From positions 6,076,001 through 6,140,000 of the forward strand of contig JACDOX010000008.1 of assembly GCA_014549065.1 (NCBI GenBank): a stretch of 64,000 nt of DNA, in the 5' to 3' direction. Origin of the DNA: Cardinalis cardinalis (Eukaryota; Chordata; Aves; Passeriformes; Cardinalidae). The position numbers and the translations under genes are program-made. Below, piece by piece: positions 60,973 through 64,000 of this stretch (its first letter is position 1; each line of letters begins with the position of its first letter). A model generated the notes under the pieces. The model was not told the origin of the DNA, did no database searches, and saw nothing but the letters and a program-made list of their open reading frames with translations.

Positions 60973-62615
60973 CAGAGGTGGACTCTGTGGACAAAAATTA
61001 CTAGTGAAGATGCAAATGGAATTTTCAGTGTTTCTGAAAGAGTTGGGAGCTCTTTGCTGGGAGCATACTGAAGCTTAGAGGCCACTTTGTGCAAAACCTG
61101 CACTGGGCTTTCTGTCATGGACATTTTGCCATGGTGACTCTGCTGAAGGATTTGCATCAGCAAATGGATCTCCAAGTCAAAAGTCTTTTTAAGCACCTTG
61201 ATTGTATCTCAGAGCAGCTGTTCTTTGGACTCAGAGACACTTTTTATGTTTGTGCAGCAACAGCTGTGAACAAACCCAGGAATCAACTCAAGTTACTTTG
61301 TGATCAGAGAGATGGTTTCTTGGTGGCTGTCTCTTAACTCAGTGTGACTTCTCATGTTGTCTTTTAACAAAACCTCTACAGTCAGGGGAAGGAAGAGGTG
61401 AACCTATATGACACAGAGATGTGCCTATATTTATTTTTCATTGTAAGCTCAGTGTTGAAGGTTTGATTTTAATTTTTTAAGACTGATTTTAAAAGTTAAA
61501 CCATATTGAGTAAATCCACTAGATGATTGATGACATTATTCCTAAAGGATGCTGAAGTGTTTTTCCATCTCTTGTTGGAAACAGAGCTTGCAATTCCCAG
61601 GGTTTTTCATAGAAATAAGGAGTAAAATATCTGTTTATATTTTTTACTGAAGACAGTATTTTTAAGACACTTTTATAGTTGTGAACATAAAATCTGGCTG
61701 CTATTCACTGTTTTTTTATAATTTTTCTTGCCTTGAGTTTGAGTTTTATCAGTCAGGAAGTGCTGCAGCAAGAGAGCAACAGCCTGGAAGAGCAGGCAAA
61801 GTGAAGAAGCACTGTGATGTTCTCTGGAGAGTGGGTTTTGAAAGGGGCCCATTTCTTGGAGGACAGTGGGCATTTTGTGCCCTTACAGACAGATGGTCAC
61901 ACCAAGAGTGTGGCCTCCTGTTCACTTCCCTCTTCCCAAGTATTTCCTTGAACTGAGGTTTGGGGCAGGGTCTGCTGGTGAGTAGTGGAATATGTTTAGG
62001 TACTCATAAGCCATCTCATGGCTCCCCCTGCCCCAAAGCAGTGAGGACATTATTTCCTTTTGTCTAGGAGTGTCCTATTTCCGTAGGTTTTTCCAGAAAG
62101 TAAGTTCTGTGTTACTTAAGAACAGGCTCTGGACAAGGTGAAGCCCAAGGCTTTTAAGCTTGCTAATTAACTAACCTCTTCCCTGTACAAGGTGAGAAAA
62201 GGTAACATCTTGGAGTTAGTGATAGAAGCAAAACTACAGACAGGACTGATTAGGTAGAACTGTGGCTTCTGTTAAAATATGTGATACAGAAAGAGAAATC
62301 ATAGAGGCACATTAGTGTCTGACCTATATTGTAATTTTCTTGTCTTGTTCACTAAGCACTGTATTGAAAGATTTGGCAGGTTCCACCTGAATTCCACTTT
62401 TTAGGGGCTTTCTGATGTGAATGAGAGAGTCCCCGGAAGTAGGCATGCTGTAATACAAGCACAAATGGAACAATTCAATACAATTTGAAGAGCAAGTACA
62501 CCATATCATGCCATACCTGCTCCCTGAGGCTGAGTATTATGTGATGTTTTGCTGCAGATTTCATTTGAAATTGTTGTCATAATAAACATTATTAAATGTC
62601 TTTCTTGTGTTCAAG
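60973..62615 (+). other. CDAN1: CDAN1 3' UTR (candidate)
   Basis: No canonical AATAAA follows the stop until AATAAA at 62581-62586, with ATTAAA at 62591-62596 close behind and a GT-rich stretch after it. That gives a 3' UTR of about 1.6 kb. Variant signals upstream (for example CATAAA near 61686) could give shorter forms. Confidence 0.55.
62581..62596 (+). other. CDAN1: Paired polyadenylation signals of CDAN1
   Basis: AATAAA (62581-62586) and ATTAAA (62591-62596) lie ten bases apart, followed by a T/G-rich segment TCTTTCTTGTGTTC. Confidence 0.5.
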
Positions 62616-64000
62616 GTGTCAGTATAGAACCTCTTGGTATTAGGCTGAAGAACAAAATGGGAACCTTGCCACAAAGCATGGGGCAGACAAAGTGCAGCAC
62701 AGACCTCCTGTCTGGCCTGTTGAGCTTTTGCTGAACTAGAAATCTGCTTTGCTATGTAAGGGAGGGCAGAGTGGTGAAAGGGGGAGAAGTTGGAATCCAT
62801 AAGAGTTAAAAAAAAGGTGCTCTTGGTTCTGGCATGGATTTTATTTGGGTGTTATAAAACTTTGCATAGCTACTATGGCCACAGCCATCTTCAAGAACTC
62901 AGCATACTGGAATTATCCTTCTCTAATACACCATGTTTGTTAAAAGATGATCAAGCCCCAGGAGCACTCTCCAGCAACCAGGGAACACAGTTGTGCCCTG
63001 TGGCACTGGAGACACTTCTGCAGGGACCCAGCAGGTAAGAAACACCCCTGTTTCTGTGTTCTTATGACTTGATGCAGTGATGCTGGTTCTTGGGCATCCA
63101 CAGCCCCAGGCATGTTTGCTGTGTAAAACTAGACACCCCACTCTGTATCCAAGGCCCAGGGGCAGGTGTGGAGCACAGGTTTTCTGCCTGTGGACACCTG
63201 GCTGTGGGGCCATATGTGAGGACANGGCCCTGCAGCCCCCTGGGCTGGCGGCTTTCTCTCAGCACAAGTCCCTCGGGCACTGTCCCTCTGTCCTGGGCGC
63301 TGCTGCTGGTGCCAGAGGTGCGGCAGGCGGGACAGCAGGAGCTCACTGAAATCCAGCTCTGAGGGTGTGGCCGTTCTTCTGCCAGTCTTTCCTATTGCAA
63401 ACTCACAGGCCTCGAAAGAGAATTAGGAAAAATGGTGTTATATTAACTTCCTTCTGAATGTGCTGGTCTGGGGAGTTGTGGAACAGGACTTTGGAAGAAG
63501 CTTCACGCAACTTTTTTGTTTTTAAAATAACCAAACAAAACCCCTTTGCTTGGAGAAAGCACTGTCACAGAACCCCAATTTAAGCAGTGACTGGTTTCTT
63601 GATTCCTGTGGCAAAAGTTCATATTCCATGCTCATTCCTCAGCAGGTAAGTAGGAGACCTACGTCTGTTATCACAAACTCGCCTTTGTGTTGATTTTCTA
63701 TCCATAGAGCATAGTTCCATAGATGGATATCTTAGCTGGAGCAAAATAAGGTGGGGCACATTTTCTTGTGTAGAAAATACCATTTATTGTGGATATGAAA
63801 ATAGCAACCTTGATTTAGGAGCAGAGATGCAACCCTGGTGGTACAATGTAATTGGTTTGATCATCTGCTGCTCAGCAGTAACTTACAGGAAGTTGGTTTT
63901 TGTCTGTTGTAGAGAAACAAATTTGATATCTACTGGGCCTTTGTTTCTTCCTTCCAAACAAACCGATGCCATACATTAGCAAGTACCAAAAAATCTTGTA
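62616..64000. other. Unassigned right end of window
   Basis: No gene recognised on either strand. A GC-richer patch lies at about 62950-63360 and donor-like CAG|GTAAGA and CAG|GTAAGT strings occur near 63034 and 63644 on the + strand, but no homologous frame joins them. In human the 3' end of STARD9 faces CDAN1, so this could be intergenic or minus-strand STARD9 3' UTR; TTTATT (an AATAAA on the minus strand) near 63782 would fit but proves nothing. One ambiguous base lies at 63224. Confidence 0.4.

Noticed and set aside
62790..63034. Possible exon ending at CAG|GTAAGA near the right end
   Set aside because: The frame shows no homology to STARD9 or other expected neighbours, and orientation would be wrong for the human synteny.
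1..64000. CRISPR arrays, tRNA or rRNA genes, complete viral or phage genes
   Set aside because: No regularly spaced repeats, no cloverleaf or rRNA-like segments and no viral open frames were found; the only virus-derived candidate is a decayed LTR sliver.

Overview
This is a nuclear window from a vertebrate genome, most likely a bird. Genes are split into short exons with GT-AG introns, and there is one strong CpG-island promoter. At least four fragments are recognisable as CR1 LINEs, the dominant avian retroposon, and one sliver resembles an avian ERVL-type LTR. The gene order TTBK2 then CDAN1 is the one I recall from human 15q15. No bacterial, viral or plasmid gene content is visible.

Region 1 (1-25,020, + strand) is the 3' part of TTBK2, the tau-tubulin kinase needed to start cilium assembly. 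The kinase domain lies upstream of the window. Present here are an 83-codon exon (5131-5379), a large exon of about 421 codons (15203-16464) carrying two SxIP end-binding motifs and the proline-rich CEP164-binding segment, and the terminal Ser/Arg/Pro-rich exon (17444-17912). A long candidate 3' UTR of about 7.1 kb ends near the AATAAA at 24997. Region 2 (25,021-28,500) is intergenic, with no supportable gene.

Region 3 (28,500-30,603, - strand) is a two-exon gene predicted to encode a 370-residue protein. It has an N-terminal Myb/SANT-like DNA-binding domain and a C-terminal coiled coil, the layout of the Harbinger-transposon-derived MYPOP/NAIF1/TSNARE1-like families. Region 4 (about 29,980-31,600) is a GC- and CpG-rich island between this gene and CDAN1. 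The two start codons point away from each other and are 340 bp apart, so the island is a probable bidirectional promoter.

Region 5 (30,944-about 62,615, + strand) is a complete CDAN1 (codanin-1) gene. I could place all 28 coding exons with consistent splice phases, giving 3954 nt and 1317 residues. Codanin-1 binds the histone chaperone ASF1 (motif around residues 271-280 here) and, through its C-terminal part, the nuclease CDIN1. The last 1.4 kb shows no gene; the human neighbour STARD9 would be expected to converge from the right but cannot be seen. The three genes share no obvious pathway: TTBK2 acts at the centriole, codanin-1 in histone supply and erythropoiesis, and the Myb/SANT protein is presumably a nuclear DNA-binding factor.
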